Assembly: GCF_002243345.2 (NCBI RefSeq)
Contig: NZ_CP022655.2
Span: 1,204,001 to 1,268,000, forward strand
Origin: Paenibacillus sp. RUD330
GTDB lineage: Bacteria; Bacillota; Bacilli; Paenibacillales; Paenibacillaceae
Direction of reading: 5' to 3'
DNA: 64,000 nt
Positions 25,506 through 34,082 of the stretch are shown here, one piece after another; the stretch's first letter is position 1; each line of letters begins with the position of its first letter. The position numbers and the translations under genes are program-made. The notes under the pieces were generated by a model, which was not told the DNA's origin, made no database searches, and worked only from the letters and a program-made list of their open reading frames with translations.

Positions 25506-27179
25506 TTGAACAAATGGTATAAACCCGGAGCGGCGCTCGTCCTGGCGTCCGTCCTCGCCCTGGCAGGCTGCAGCGGCAACAACGGCAACAACGGCAGCAG
25601 CGGCAGCAATACCGCATCGAGCACCGGCAGCCCCGCTCCGAGCGGAACTCCGGCGGATTCCTCCGCCACCACGCAGGATACGCTGATCACCGCCCGCGGC
25701 GGCGATTCCGCCGCTCTCGACGCGTCCATCGTAACCGATGGCGAATCCCTCAAGGTTACGCAGCAGATTTTCGAAGGCCTGCTCGACTACAAGCCGGGTA
25801 CGACCGAGATTCAGCCCAAGCTGGCTGAAAGCTATGAGGTCACCCCGGACGGCCTGACGTACACGTTCAAGCTGAAGCAAGGCATCAAGTTCTCGGACGG
25901 TACCGACTTCAACGCCGACGCGGTCGTGTTCAACTTCAACCGCTGGAGCGATCCGAAGAGCGAGTTCAAGTTCGAAGGCGACTCCTTCGACTACTATGAC
26001 TCCATGTTCGGTCCGGACGGTTCCCGAGTCATCAAGGAAGTCACCGCTGTCGACCCGGGCACGGTCAAATTCGTCCTGAACAAGCCGCAGGCTCCTTTCC
26101 TGCAGAACATCGCGATGCCTCCGTTCGGCATAGCGTCGCCGGCGGCGATCAAGGAAAAGAAGGACAAATTCAAATCGGAGCCGGTCGGCACGGGTCCTTT
26201 CGTCTTCAAGGAATGGAAGCGCAACGACTCCATCACCGTGGAGAAGAACCCGACGTACTGGCAGCAAGGGCTGCCTAAGCTGAACAAAGTCGTCTTCAAG
26301 GTCATTCCGGACAACTCGGCCCGCTTCACGGCGCTGCAGAACGGCGAGATCGACCTGATGGAAGGCGTCAACCCGGATGATCTCAAGACGCTCGAAGGCA
26401 ACGCCGACCTCCAGAAGATCGTGCGCGCATCCTTCAATGTCGGCTATGTCGGCTTCAACGTCAAGAAGAAGCCGTTCGACGACCCGAAGGTCCGCGTCGC
26501 CCTGAACTACGCCGTCAACAAGGAAGCCATCATCCAGGCGTTCTACGGCGGACTGGCCGAGCCGGCGGTCAACCCGATGCCGCCTTCCACGCTGGGCTAC
26601 AACAAGGACGTGCAGGACTATCCGTACGACTTGGACAAGGCGAAGCAGCTGCTGGCCGAGGCGGGTTATCCGAACGGACTGCCTGAAGAGATGACGTTCT
26701 ATGCGATGCCGGTGGCGCGCCCGTACATGCCGGACGGCAAAAAAGTGGCCGAGGCCATCCAAGCCGACTTCGCCAAAATCGGCGTGAAAACGAAGATCGA
26801 ATCGCCGGAATGGGCCACGTACCTCGACGACGCCAAAAAAGGCGAGAAGGACGATCTGTTCATGCTCGGCTGGACGGGCGACAACGGCGACCCGGACAAC
26901 TTCCTCTTCACGCTGCTGCACAAGGATGCGATCGGAAGCAACAACTACAGCTTCTACTCCAATGATGAAGTCAACAAGCTTCTGAGCGAAGGCCAGTCGG
27001 AGACCGACAACGCCAAGCGCGAGGAGCTGTACAAGCAGGCGCAGGTGCTGATCAAGCAGGATGCTCCGTGGATCCCGCTCGTCCACTCGACGCCGCTGCT
27101 GGCCGGAGCGGCCAAGCTGGCGGGCTACACGCCTTCGCCGACAGGCTCCGAGCCGTACACCGAGGTCTACTTCAAGTAA
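25506..27179 (+). CDS. Peptide ABC transporter substrate-binding lipoprotein
   Basis: A 557-residue family 5 (OppA/DppA) solute-binding protein. It starts at a TTG after AGGAGGAG and has a lipobox LALAGC with the lipidated cysteine at residue 20. An Asn/Gly/Ser linker follows, then the mature domain (TDGESLKVTQQIFEGLLDY; LAESYEVTPDGLTYTFKLK). This family binds peptides, nickel or some sugars. It lies between the ATPase and permease genes, with a hairpin separating it from the permeases, which would raise its expression relative to them. Confidence 0.92.
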   Translation: MNKWYKPGAALVLASVLALAGCSGNNGNNGSSGSNTASSTGSPAPSGTPADSSATTQDTLITARGGDSAALDASIVTDGESLKVTQQIFEGLLDYKPGTTEIQPKLAESYEVTPDGLTYTFKLKQGIKFSDGTDFNADAVVFNFNRWSDPKSEFKFEGDSFDYYDSMFGPDGSRVIKEVTAVDPGTVKFVLNKPQAPFLQNIAMPPFGIASPAAIKEKKDKFKSEPVGTGPFVFKEWKRNDSITVEKNPTYWQQGLPKLNKVVFKVIPDNSARFTALQNGEIDLMEGVNPDDLKTLEGNADLQKIVRASFNVGYVGFNVKKKPFDDPKVRVALNYAVNKEAIIQAFYGGLAEPAVNPMPPSTLGYNKDVQDYPYDLDKAKQLLAEAGYPNGLPEEMTFYAMPVARPYMPDGKKVAEAIQADFAKIGVKTKIESPEWATYLDDAKKGEKDDLFMLGWTGDNGDPDNFLFTLLHKDAIGSNNYSFYSNDEVNKLLSEGQSETDNAKREELYKQAQVLIKQDAPWIPLVHSTPLLAGAAKLAGYTPSPTGSEPYTEVYFK

Positions 27180-27214
27180 CCGTCGACTCGTCGCTTCGAG
27201 TGCTGGATCAAGCG

Positions 27215-27242
27215 GACGGCAGGCTGGCCTGCCGTCTCTTCT
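27215..27242 (+). terminator. Intra-operon hairpin after the peptide-binding protein
   Basis: A perfect 9-bp stem (27215-27223 with 27228-27236) and loop CTGG are followed by TCTTCT. The short U-tract suggests partial termination or mRNA protection, the usual way binding protein is made in excess over permeases. Confidence 0.65.
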
Positions 27243-27276
27243 ATTGATACGCCTAATGGATTAAGGGGAGACATTG

Positions 27277-28281
27277 ATGCTGAACTACACGATTCGACGT
27301 CTGCTCATGTTGATTCCGGTTCTGCTGGGAATGACGATCATCGTCTTTTCCATCATCCACGCGATTCCCGGCGATCCCGCGGAAGTCATTCTCGGCGAGA
27401 AGGCGAGCAACGAATCCAAGGAAGCCCTGCGCAAGGAGCTCAAGCTTGACCAGCCTCTTCTCGTGCAGTACGGGGATTATTTGAAAAAGCTCGCCTCCGG
27501 CGATCTGGGCACGTCGATCCGCACCCGCGAGCCGATATCGGCAGAAATCACGCCTTATCTGGCGGCTACCCTGGAGCTGACGCTGGTCGCAATGGCCTTC
27601 GCCGTGTTCTTCGGGGTGAACGCCGGCATTCTCAGCGCCTGGAAGCAGAACTCCTGGTTCGACTATCTCAGCATGCTGATCGCCCTCATCGGGGTGTCGA
27701 TGCCGATCTTCTGGCTCGGCCTCATGGAGCAGTGGCTGTTCGCGCTGGAGCTGAAGTGGCTTCCGTCCATCGGCCGGGTGAACGCGCGCGACCCGGTGGA
27801 GTCGGTGACCAACCTGTATCTGATCGACTCGCTGCTCTCGGGCAGGGCGGATCAGTTCTGGACGGTCGTGAAGCATCTCATCCTGCCGGGAATCGCGCTC
27901 GGCACGATTCCGATGGCGATCATTGCCCGGATGACGCGCTCCAGCATGCTGGAGGTGCTGCGGTCGGACTATATCCGCACGGCCAAGGCCAAGGGCTTGT
28001 CGCAGATGTTCATCATCTACAAGCATGCCCTGCGCAACGCCTTCATCCCGGTGCTGACGGTCATCGGCCTGCAGTTCGGCCTGCTGCTCGGGGGAGCGGT
28101 CCTGACCGAGACGATCTTCGCCTGGCCTGGCGTCGGCCGGTATATCTTCGACGCGATCGCCTCCCGGGATTATCCGGTCATACAGTCCGGCATCCTGATC
28201 ATCGCTTTCATCTTCGTGCTCATCAATCTTCTGGTCGACCTGCTGTACGCGGCGGTTGATCCGAGAATCAACTTCAAGTAG
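27277..28281 (+). CDS. Peptide ABC permease, DppB type
   Basis: A 334-residue permease with six membrane segments. The N-terminal pattern is YTIRRLLMLIPVLLGMTIIV and PGDPAEVILGEKAS follows. The EAA-type loop DYIRTAKAKGLSQMFIIYKH near residue 228 is the ATPase contact. The start is the ATG at 27277, with GGGGAG about 8 bases ahead, rather than the overlapping TTG three bases earlier. It is followed 11 bases later by the partner permease. Confidence 0.92.
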   Translation: MLNYTIRRLLMLIPVLLGMTIIVFSIIHAIPGDPAEVILGEKASNESKEALRKELKLDQPLLVQYGDYLKKLASGDLGTSIRTREPISAEITPYLAATLELTLVAMAFAVFFGVNAGILSAWKQNSWFDYLSMLIALIGVSMPIFWLGLMEQWLFALELKWLPSIGRVNARDPVESVTNLYLIDSLLSGRADQFWTVVKHLILPGIALGTIPMAIIARMTRSSMLEVLRSDYIRTAKAKGLSQMFIIYKHALRNAFIPVLTVIGLQFGLLLGGAVLTETIFAWPGVGRYIFDAIASRDYPVIQSGILIIAFIFVLINLLVDLLYAAVDPRINFK

Positions 28282-28292
28282 GAGGAAAGCCC

Positions 28293-29186
28293 ATGTCACA
28301 ACCGGCAGTCAAGCTTGCGCCGCCGCCCCCGGCCAAGACCGAGGTTTCCTCCTCCTGGAGGGACGGCTGGCGCAGCTTCCGCAAAAACAAGCTGGCCATG
28401 GCCGGTCTCGGCATCATCGTCTTCTTCGTGCTGATTGCCGTGCTGGCGCCGTTCATCGCTCCCTACGACTATAAGGAGCAAGAGCTGGTCAACCGGCTCC
28501 ACAAACCGGGCGGAGAGCATTGGTTCGGCACCGACGATCTGGGCCGCGACATCTTGTCCCGGATCATCTACGGAACCCGGATCTCCCTCTGGGTGGGCAT
28601 CAGCTCCGTCGTAGGCTCGATCATCGCCGGCACGATGCTCGGCATCGTCGCCGGCTATTACGGCCGCTGGCTCGATGCGCTCATCTCCCGCATCTTCGAC
28701 ATTCTGCTCGCGTTCCCCGGCATCCTGCTGGCGATCGCCATCGTAGCCGCGCTCGGGCCTTCGCTGCAAAATGCGCTGCTCGCGATCGCCATCGTGAACG
28801 TGCCGGTGTTCGGCCGGCTCGTCCGCGCCAAGGTGCTCAGCCTGCGCGAGGAGGAATACATCATGGCCGCGCGGGCGATCGGCATGAAGAATTCCCGCAT
28901 TCTGTGGCAGCATATCCTTCCCAACTGCCTCGGCCCGATCATCGTGCAAGGCACGCTCGGCATCGCGACGGCGATCATCGAGGCGGCGGCGCTCGGATTT
29001 CTCGGCATGGGCGCGCAGCCGCCGGAGCCGGAATGGGGCAAGATGCTGTCCGATTCCCGGCAGTTCATCCAGAACGCGCCGTGGACGGTCATTTTCCCGG
29101 GCTTGTCGATCATGCTGACCGTGCTCGGCTTCAACCTGATCGGGGACGGCCTGCGCGATGTGCTGGACCCGCGGATGAAAAGCTGA
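28293..29186 (+). CDS. Peptide ABC permease, DppC type
   Basis: A 297-residue permease with the DppC-type cytoplasmic N-terminus (WRSFRKNKLAMAGLGIIVFF) and the HWFGTDDLGRDILSRIIYGT motif. The ATPase contact loop is EEYIMAARAIGMKNSRILWQ. TAGGAGGAAAG precedes the ATG. It is the last gene of the operon and is followed by a strong terminator 14 bases downstream. Confidence 0.93.
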   Translation: MSQPAVKLAPPPPAKTEVSSSWRDGWRSFRKNKLAMAGLGIIVFFVLIAVLAPFIAPYDYKEQELVNRLHKPGGEHWFGTDDLGRDILSRIIYGTRISLWVGISSVVGSIIAGTMLGIVAGYYGRWLDALISRIFDILLAFPGILLAIAIVAALGPSLQNALLAIAIVNVPVFGRLVRAKVLSLREEEYIMAARAIGMKNSRILWQHILPNCLGPIIVQGTLGIATAIIEAAALGFLGMGAQPPEPEWGKMLSDSRQFIQNAPWTVIFPGLSIMLTVLGFNLIGDGLRDVLDPRMKS

Positions 29187-29200
29187 CCGCAGACGAACTA

Positions 29201-29228
29201 AAGCACCGGCCGGAGGCCGGTGCTTTTT
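29201..29228 (+). terminator. Terminator of the peptide importer operon
   Basis: Perfect 11-bp stem AAGCACCGGCC/GGCCGGTGCTT (29201-29211 with 29215-29225), loop GGA, then T residues. It may also slow the convergent catalase-like transcript. Confidence 0.9.
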
Positions 29229-29257
29229 TGCCATCCCCGGCTTCCAAACCAGGATCG

Positions 29258-30190
29258 TCAGATTCCCTGCGAGCGCCGCTCGAAGCTGACCGCGTAAGCG
29301 TCCTTGCGGAAGCGCAAAATCGGATCCTCGCTGACCTCGATGCCATTCCCGGTCACGGTCGGATCCATGAGCAGCCCTTCCGGTTCCTCGACGATGCGGG
29401 TCACGATAAGCTGGCCGGCGTCGACCGTTTCCCGGTCCCTCGGCCATTCCGTAGTCGGATCGTCGACGGGATCCCATTCCTCTCCCCGGACGATGCGCAG
29501 CGTAAAGCCGACAGGCGATGATTCCAGCCGCTCGGCCAATTCCTTCTCCAGGTAATCATGCCCGGCGAAAGGCGCCTTCACAAGCGGAAGATGATCTTCT
29601 CCCGCATCGGGAATCCATTCATACTTGACCGGACGCCGCTTGCCCGCCCCATCGACAAAATAAAACGCATGGATGGAATAATACGGGCGGCTGGCGAAGC
29701 TGGCCGGCGGCTTCAGCGCGGAGATGGAGGCAAGGGCGCTCTTCGCATGGGGGAACCGGCCGATCAGATCGGTGAAAATCTCCTTGACGGAGATCCCGCC
29801 GCGCTTCGCCTCCCGGAAAGCCTGCATCATCTCCAGGAAGGATTCGGGCGTCCGGGCGAAGAAGACAGGAGTCGTGGCGGCGACGATGACCGGTCTCGCT
29901 CCGTCCGGCAGAAGGAACTGGACTGCAAGTCCCTTGGCGGGAGAGAGCAGGTCGCGGTTGTCGGGATCGGGATTCGTGTTGGAGAAGCGGACGATGGCGC
30001 GCGTCTCCTCCTGCTGCAGATGGGGAGCCGCGGTCCACTCCGAGACGGCTCCGCTGGGACGGAATACGGCCTCGCAGCAGATGCCCTTGGCATGAGCGCG
30101 CCTGCAGCCGGGATGAGTGCCGGAGATTTGCTCGATGGCGTTGACGGCTTGCTCGGGAAGCATGCTTCCCGGTTCTTTTGACGTCGGCAT
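29258..30190 (-). CDS. Small catalase-related haem peroxidase (SrpA-like)
   Basis: A 310-residue member of the catalase superfamily lacking the C-terminal domains of full catalases. The distal-His region is GCRRAHAKGICCEAVF, the core has RFSNTNPDPDNRDLLSPAKG and RPYYSIHAFYFVDGAGKRR, and the proximal tyrosine ligand is probably in DPILRFRKDAYAVSF near the C-terminus. SrpA-type catalase-related peroxidases use H2O2 or organic peroxides. AAGGAG lies one base before an ATG at 30199 and ten bases before the ATG at 30190; the spacing favours 30190. A second, full-size catalase is at the right edge of the window. Confidence 0.82.
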   Translation of the reverse strand: MPTSKEPGSMLPEQAVNAIEQISGTHPGCRRAHAKGICCEAVFRPSGAVSEWTAAPHLQQEETRAIVRFSNTNPDPDNRDLLSPAKGLAVQFLLPDGARPVIVAATTPVFFARTPESFLEMMQAFREAKRGGISVKEIFTDLIGRFPHAKSALASISALKPPASFASRPYYSIHAFYFVDGAGKRRPVKYEWIPDAGEDHLPLVKAPFAGHDYLEKELAERLESSPVGFTLRIVRGEEWDPVDDPTTEWPRDRETVDAGQLIVTRIVEEPEGLLMDPTVTGNGIEVSEDPILRFRKDAYAVSFERRSQGI

Positions 30191-30234
30191 GTCATTCATT
30201 CTCCTTCCAGTAACGGCGATTGCCTGCATGGGTC

Positions 30235-30248
30235 GTAAACGTATTTAC
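30235..30248. promoter_or_regulatory. Inverted repeat between divergent catalase-like and glycolipid-binding genes
   Basis: GTAAA-CGTA-TTTAC, perfect 5-base arms, sits 45 bases from the catalase-like start and 57 bases from the other gene. It resembles a degenerate cre or a regulator site. No clear -35/-10 pair could be assigned around it. Confidence 0.35.
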
Positions 30249-30304
30249 CTCATCAATGCCCGAATCCAATCCCGTTCATTCTCTAGCTCAGGAGGACAAT
30301 CCCC

Positions 30305-30874
30305 ATGACGATGAAATCCAATCCGCATCTGCTGCTCCAATCCCGGCTGTGGAAACGGCTGGACGAGCCGTTTCTCGAGCACTGCCGCCTCTTCCGCGGC
30401 CAAGAAAGCCACCTGCTGGCAGGCAGCATCGTCGGAAGGCTCGGCTCCGAGCCCGTCAGCTGCACCTACCAGATCATCACCTGCATGGATTGGCTTACGC
30501 GGAAAGCGTCGGTCGATTTGGCTTATGGCGACGAAGAGGCCAGCCTCCATCTGGAAGCGGACGGCCGGGGAAACTGGCTGATGGACGGCCGGGAGGCGCC
30601 CGAGCTGCAAGGCTGCCTGGACGTCGATATCGAGCTGACGCCCGCGACGAACACGCTGCCGATCCGCAGGCTCGGACTGCGCAAGGGGCAGGAGGCGGAG
30701 ATGGCCGCGGCATGGGTCCGCTTTCCTTCGCTCGCGGCAGAGCCGCTCAGGCAGTCCTACTCCTGTCTGGAGGAGTGCCGTTACCTCTATCGCAGCTCCT
30801 CCTTCGAGGCCGGACTGGATGTCGGAGGCGAAGGGATGATCCATCGCTATGGCGATCTATGGATTTCGTTATAG
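30305..30874 (+). CDS. Putative glycolipid-binding domain protein (DUF1089)
   Basis: A 189-residue cytoplasmic protein. The order EHCRLFRGQESHLLAGSIVG, CTYQIITCMDWLTRKASV, GCLDVDIELTPATNTLPIRR and the terminal YRSSSFEAGLDVGGEGMI follow the DUF1089 family, named putative glycolipid-binding from structural similarity. No catalytic role is known. AGGAGG precedes the ATG. It runs divergently from the catalase-like gene and 64 bases ahead of the GNAT gene. Confidence 0.75.
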   Translation: MTMKSNPHLLLQSRLWKRLDEPFLEHCRLFRGQESHLLAGSIVGRLGSEPVSCTYQIITCMDWLTRKASVDLAYGDEEASLHLEADGRGNWLMDGREAPELQGCLDVDIELTPATNTLPIRRLGLRKGQEAEMAAAWVRFPSLAAEPLRQSYSCLEECRYLYRSSSFEAGLDVGGEGMIHRYGDLWISL

Positions 30875-30938
30875 GAAGAAGCAGGTGCAGAATGTTGAAT
30901 CTGGACCGAATCGGGAAAGAGAGAAGGAGGCCGTCGCA

Positions 30939-31475
30939 ATGCCGGAACGAATGGCCGGACAAGGAGCCGGTGGGGAAAACGAGCTGAGCAGCTCGCTGAT
31001 GACCGTGTCCCATGCCAGAGAAATCGCGGGATGGAGCTACGCCCCTCCGTACGACTTTTACGATATGGGCGAAGACGACGAAACGATCGAAGAGCTGATG
31101 CGCTATACGGCCATTTTAAAAGGGGGCGCGCTTTTCGGGTTCTATTGCCTCGGTTCGTGGGCTCAAGTGCCCGCTGGGAGAGAGCTTGGTTGTTACAGAG
31201 AAGAAAGCGGAGCTGTCGACATCGGTCTGGGCATGGATCCGGAGCATGCCGGGAGAGGCGAAGGGACACGCTTCGTCTCGTATGTCGTCGCGGAAGCGAT
31301 TCGGATCGGCAGCCCTTCTCTGCTGCGGCTTACGGTGGCATCATTCAATCTCCGGGCAAAAAAGGTATACGAACGTCTCGGTTTTCGGATCGTGGGGAAT
31401 TTCAAGGCGGGAACGACCGATTTCGAGGTCATGGAGCTGCCTTCAGCGGCAGACGGTCTCGTTGGGATCAGATGA
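30939..31475 (+). CDS. GNAT family N-acetyltransferase
   Basis: A 178-residue acetyltransferase. The acetyl-CoA loop is MDPEHAGRGEGTRFVSYV, a variant of the Q/RxxGxG/A motif, and RLTVASFNLRAKKVYERLGF is the typical C-terminal half. AAGGAGG at about 30926 fixes the ATG at 30939; a longer frame reaches back into the previous gene. The substrate (small molecule, ribosomal protein or antibiotic) is not predictable. A GC hairpin lies just after the stop. Confidence 0.82.
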   Translation: MPERMAGQGAGGENELSSSLMTVSHAREIAGWSYAPPYDFYDMGEDDETIEELMRYTAILKGGALFGFYCLGSWAQVPAGRELGCYREESGAVDIGLGMDPEHAGRGEGTRFVSYVVAEAIRIGSPSLLRLTVASFNLRAKKVYERLGFRIVGNFKAGTTDFEVMELPSAADGLVGIR

Positions 31476-31480
31476 GCAAA

Positions 31481-31504
31481 GGGGGCAGCCATGCGGCTGT
31501 CCCC
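31481..31504 (+). terminator. GC hairpin after the acetyltransferase gene
   Basis: A 10-bp stem with one G-U pair (31481-31490 with 31495-31504) and loop ATGC. There is no U-tract, so termination would be weak. Confidence 0.4.
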
Positions 31505-31544
31505 AGTGAACGGAAGCCTCTATCGGCAATTGCAAGAAAAAGAA

Positions 31545-31603
31545 TTGCCCAAAGGCTCATTCTCTGGTAGGATCATACCGACTTAATAAACGCGTTTAAT
31601 AAG
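31545..31603 (+). promoter_or_regulatory. ROK gene promoter with overlapping operator
   Basis: TTGCCC (31545-31550), 17 bases, TAGGAT (31568-31573), then a near-palindrome at 31583-31602 with half-sites TTAATAAACG and CGTTTAATAA. The operator lies at about the transcription start, so binding would block initiation. AAGGGAG at 31606-31612 is the nearest Shine-Dalgarno, rather far from the ATG at 31627. Confidence 0.6.
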
Positions 31604-31626
31604 TTAAGGGAGATGCGATTGATCAG

Positions 31627-32673
31627 ATGAGCGAGCCTCGGACAGATCCCAATGAAATCCGCCGAACCATTGCGGCAGCGATACGATCCGGCCTGATTTC
31701 CAAGGGCCACGCGACCAAGGCCGAGCTGAGCCGAAGCCTTTCCCTCAGCTTTCCCACCATCAGCAAGTTCGTGTCGCTCATGGAGAAGGAAGGGGAGCTG
31801 CGTTCGGTAGGCCTCGACGAGTCAAGCGGCGGCCGGCGGGCAAGCAGGTATGCGTACAATCCCGACTTCATGCTCGGGCTGGCGGTCTATCTCGAGAAGG
31901 ATGAAACCCGCTACTCCGTCTTCGATTGCATGGGAGCGATCAAGGAGGAGGGAGCCGCTCCAACCGTGCTCATCGAGGGCATCGGAGCGCTGCGGCTGCT
32001 GGTGGAGGAGCTGATGGACAAACATCCCCGAATCCGCTCTCTGGCGATCGGCGTTCCGGGTTCGGTGAAGGATGGAAGGATCGGCTTCATTCCGGGTTAC
32101 GGGCACTACGAGGGACTGGAGCTGGGATCCTATTTCGAGGAGAGGCTGCAGATTCCGGTCCAGGTCGAAAACGACATGAACGCCGCGGCGCTTGGCTTTG
32201 CCGCCAAGGCGGACGAAGCGGAATCGGCCTCGCTCGTGTACCTGTACTTCGGCAACAACGGACCGGGAGCCGGCATTATGGCGAATGGAACGATTCTGCG
32301 CGGGAACACGTCTTTCTCCGGAGAAATTTCCTTTGTCCCGATGGACGGGCGGCGGAATTTCGGGCAGGCGCTGCAGGAGCGCGGATTTCTGGACGGGAGG
32401 ACGCTGGATGAGGTCCATATCGACGCGGTCGCCCGGCTGGTCGCGGCATTCACGGTCATCCTCAACCCGAAGCGGATCGTGTTTTGCGACTCCGAAGCCG
32501 ACGAGGCGCTGCTGGAGCGGATCGGGCAGAGGAGCCGCAGCTATGTTCCCTCGGAGCATCTGCCCGAGCTTGTCCACAGCCACTGGCCTTCCGATTATCT
32601 GGACGGACTGAAGACCCTTTCCCTTGAAGCGATGATTTCTCAGGATTTATCCTCAACAAGAACGGAAGGGTGA
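31627..32673 (+). CDS. ROK family transcriptional regulator
   Basis: A 348-residue protein with an N-terminal winged helix (TKAELSRSLSLSFPTISKFV, residues ~27-46) fused to a ROK sugar-kinase-like fold (LAIGVPGSVKDGRIGFIPG; VENDMNAAALGFAAKA). The CxCGxxGCxE zinc motif of NagC-type regulators and ROK kinases is not present at the expected place after GEISFVPM, so sugar binding without zinc, and probably no kinase activity, is expected. A palindrome sits on its own promoter. The MFS gene starts 4 bases after its stop, making this a repressor-transporter operon probably induced by a sugar. Confidence 0.85.
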   Translation: MSEPRTDPNEIRRTIAAAIRSGLISKGHATKAELSRSLSLSFPTISKFVSLMEKEGELRSVGLDESSGGRRASRYAYNPDFMLGLAVYLEKDETRYSVFDCMGAIKEEGAAPTVLIEGIGALRLLVEELMDKHPRIRSLAIGVPGSVKDGRIGFIPGYGHYEGLELGSYFEERLQIPVQVENDMNAAALGFAAKADEAESASLVYLYFGNNGPGAGIMANGTILRGNTSFSGEISFVPMDGRRNFGQALQERGFLDGRTLDEVHIDAVARLVAAFTVILNPKRIVFCDSEADEALLERIGQRSRSYVPSEHLPELVHSHWPSDYLDGLKTLSLEAMISQDLSSTRTEG

Positions 32674-32677
32674 AACG

Positions 32678-33886
32678 ATGGCAGCTTTCTTTTTGATCAT
32701 CATCTATTTGGCCTTCATCAGTCTGGGCTTGCCCGATTCGATGCTCGGAGCGGCATGGCCGGCCCTCCACCGCGATATCGGAGCGCCGGTCTCCATGGCC
32801 GGGCTGATCTTCATGACGGTCACCGCCGGCACAATCGTATCCAGCCTGGCCACCGGTTTCCTGCTGAAGCGCTTCGGCACCGGCAAGGTGACCTTGTTCA
32901 GCTGCCTCATCACGGCGGCGGCCCTGCTCGGCTTTTCCTATGCTCCGGCGACGGCATGGCTGTTCGTTTTTGCCGTTCCGCTCGGGCTGGGAGCCGGCTG
33001 CGTCGACGCCGGGCTGAACAGCTATGTCGCGGAGCATTACAAAGCCCGGCATATGAGCTGGCTGCACTGCTTCTGGGGAGTCGGAGCTACGCTGGGGCCA
33101 GTCATCATGGCCCATTCCATCTTGGAGCGGTCGTGGAGGAACGGCTATCTCAACGTCTCGCTGATCCAGTTCGGGCTCGTTCTCGTCCTGCTGCTGACGC
33201 TGCCGCTATGGGCCAAGGTCGCGCGATTAAGTCGGGCGGACCAAGCGGGCGGTTCCGAGGAAACGGGAGGGCATGACCGGGCAGGAGGCGTCATGCCCTT
33301 CAAAATCAAGGGCGTCAAGCTGGCCCTGCTCTCGTTCTTGTTCTATTCCGGCGTGGAAGCCACGCTCGGCCTGTGGGGCAGCACCTATTTGTCGGAATCG
33401 AAAGGCGTGTCCGCGACGGATGCCGCCAAGTGGATCTCCTTCTACTACGGGGGCATTACCGCAGGCAGGTTCCTGGCCGGATTCGTCACCTTCAAGCTGA
33501 GCAACCGCGCCATGATCCGCGGCGGGCAGCTGCTGGCCGTGACGGGAATCGTCCTCATGCTCCTGCCTTTGCCGACCGTATTCTCGCTGATCGGGTTCGT
33601 CGTCGTGGGACTCGGGCTCGCGCCTATATTCCCCTGCATGCTGCATGAGACGCCGGTGCGCTTCGGCAAAGGTTCGTCCCAATCGGTCATGGGCTTCCAG
33701 ATGGCGGCCGCTTATACGGGAAGCACGCTCCTGCCGCCGCTGTTCGGCTTCATCGCCGCATGGTCGGCCAGCGGATTCCTGCCGCTGTATCTTCTCGTCA
33801 TGGCCGCCGGACTGATGCTGTTCTCCGAGCGGATCAACCTGTTCATGAAAAAAAGGAGAGATGCCTCCGCGGCCGCGGCGGAGTGA
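32678..33886 (+). CDS. MFS transporter in ROK operon
   Basis: A 402-residue, 12-segment transporter. Features are IYLAFISLGLPDSMLGAAWP, GFLLKRFGTGKVTLFSC (motif A region), and LGAGCVDAGLNSYVAEHY with MSWLHCFWGVGATLGPVIM, a pattern found in FucP/sugar-type facilitators. The C-terminal half has the GLGLAPIFPCMLHETP signature. GAAGGG lies before the ATG, 4 bases after the ROK stop codon. Sugar uptake or efflux controlled by the ROK protein is inferred. Confidence 0.85.
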   Translation: MAAFFLIIIYLAFISLGLPDSMLGAAWPALHRDIGAPVSMAGLIFMTVTAGTIVSSLATGFLLKRFGTGKVTLFSCLITAAALLGFSYAPATAWLFVFAVPLGLGAGCVDAGLNSYVAEHYKARHMSWLHCFWGVGATLGPVIMAHSILERSWRNGYLNVSLIQFGLVLVLLLTLPLWAKVARLSRADQAGGSEETGGHDRAGGVMPFKIKGVKLALLSFLFYSGVEATLGLWGSTYLSESKGVSATDAAKWISFYYGGITAGRFLAGFVTFKLSNRAMIRGGQLLAVTGIVLMLLPLPTVFSLIGFVVVGLGLAPIFPCMLHETPVRFGKGSSQSVMGFQMAAAYTGSTLLPPLFGFIAAWSASGFLPLYLLVMAAGLMLFSERINLFMKKRRDASAAAAE

Positions 33887-34003
33887 GCGGATAGCTCCTT
33901 GAACGTCCATGCCTTGAAATCTGCCGGCCGATGAACGGCAGCTCCTATCGGGGAGAACAAGAATGAGCCAGAGGCGTCGGCCGTTAAAGGAGCATAAACG
34001 AGG

Positions 34004-34030
34004 AAAGGCACCCGGACGGGTGCCTTTCTG
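34004..34030. terminator. Bidirectional terminator between MFS and GH43 genes
   Basis: Stem AAAGGCACCC/GGGTGCCTTT (34004-34013 with 34018-34027), loop GGAC. It has A and T tracts on the two arms and lies between convergent genes. Confidence 0.85.
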
Positions 34031-34082
34031 TCGGTTCATGAGCCTGCCCGAGGAAGCTTCGGCGAAGGCAGGCACGCCGCCT

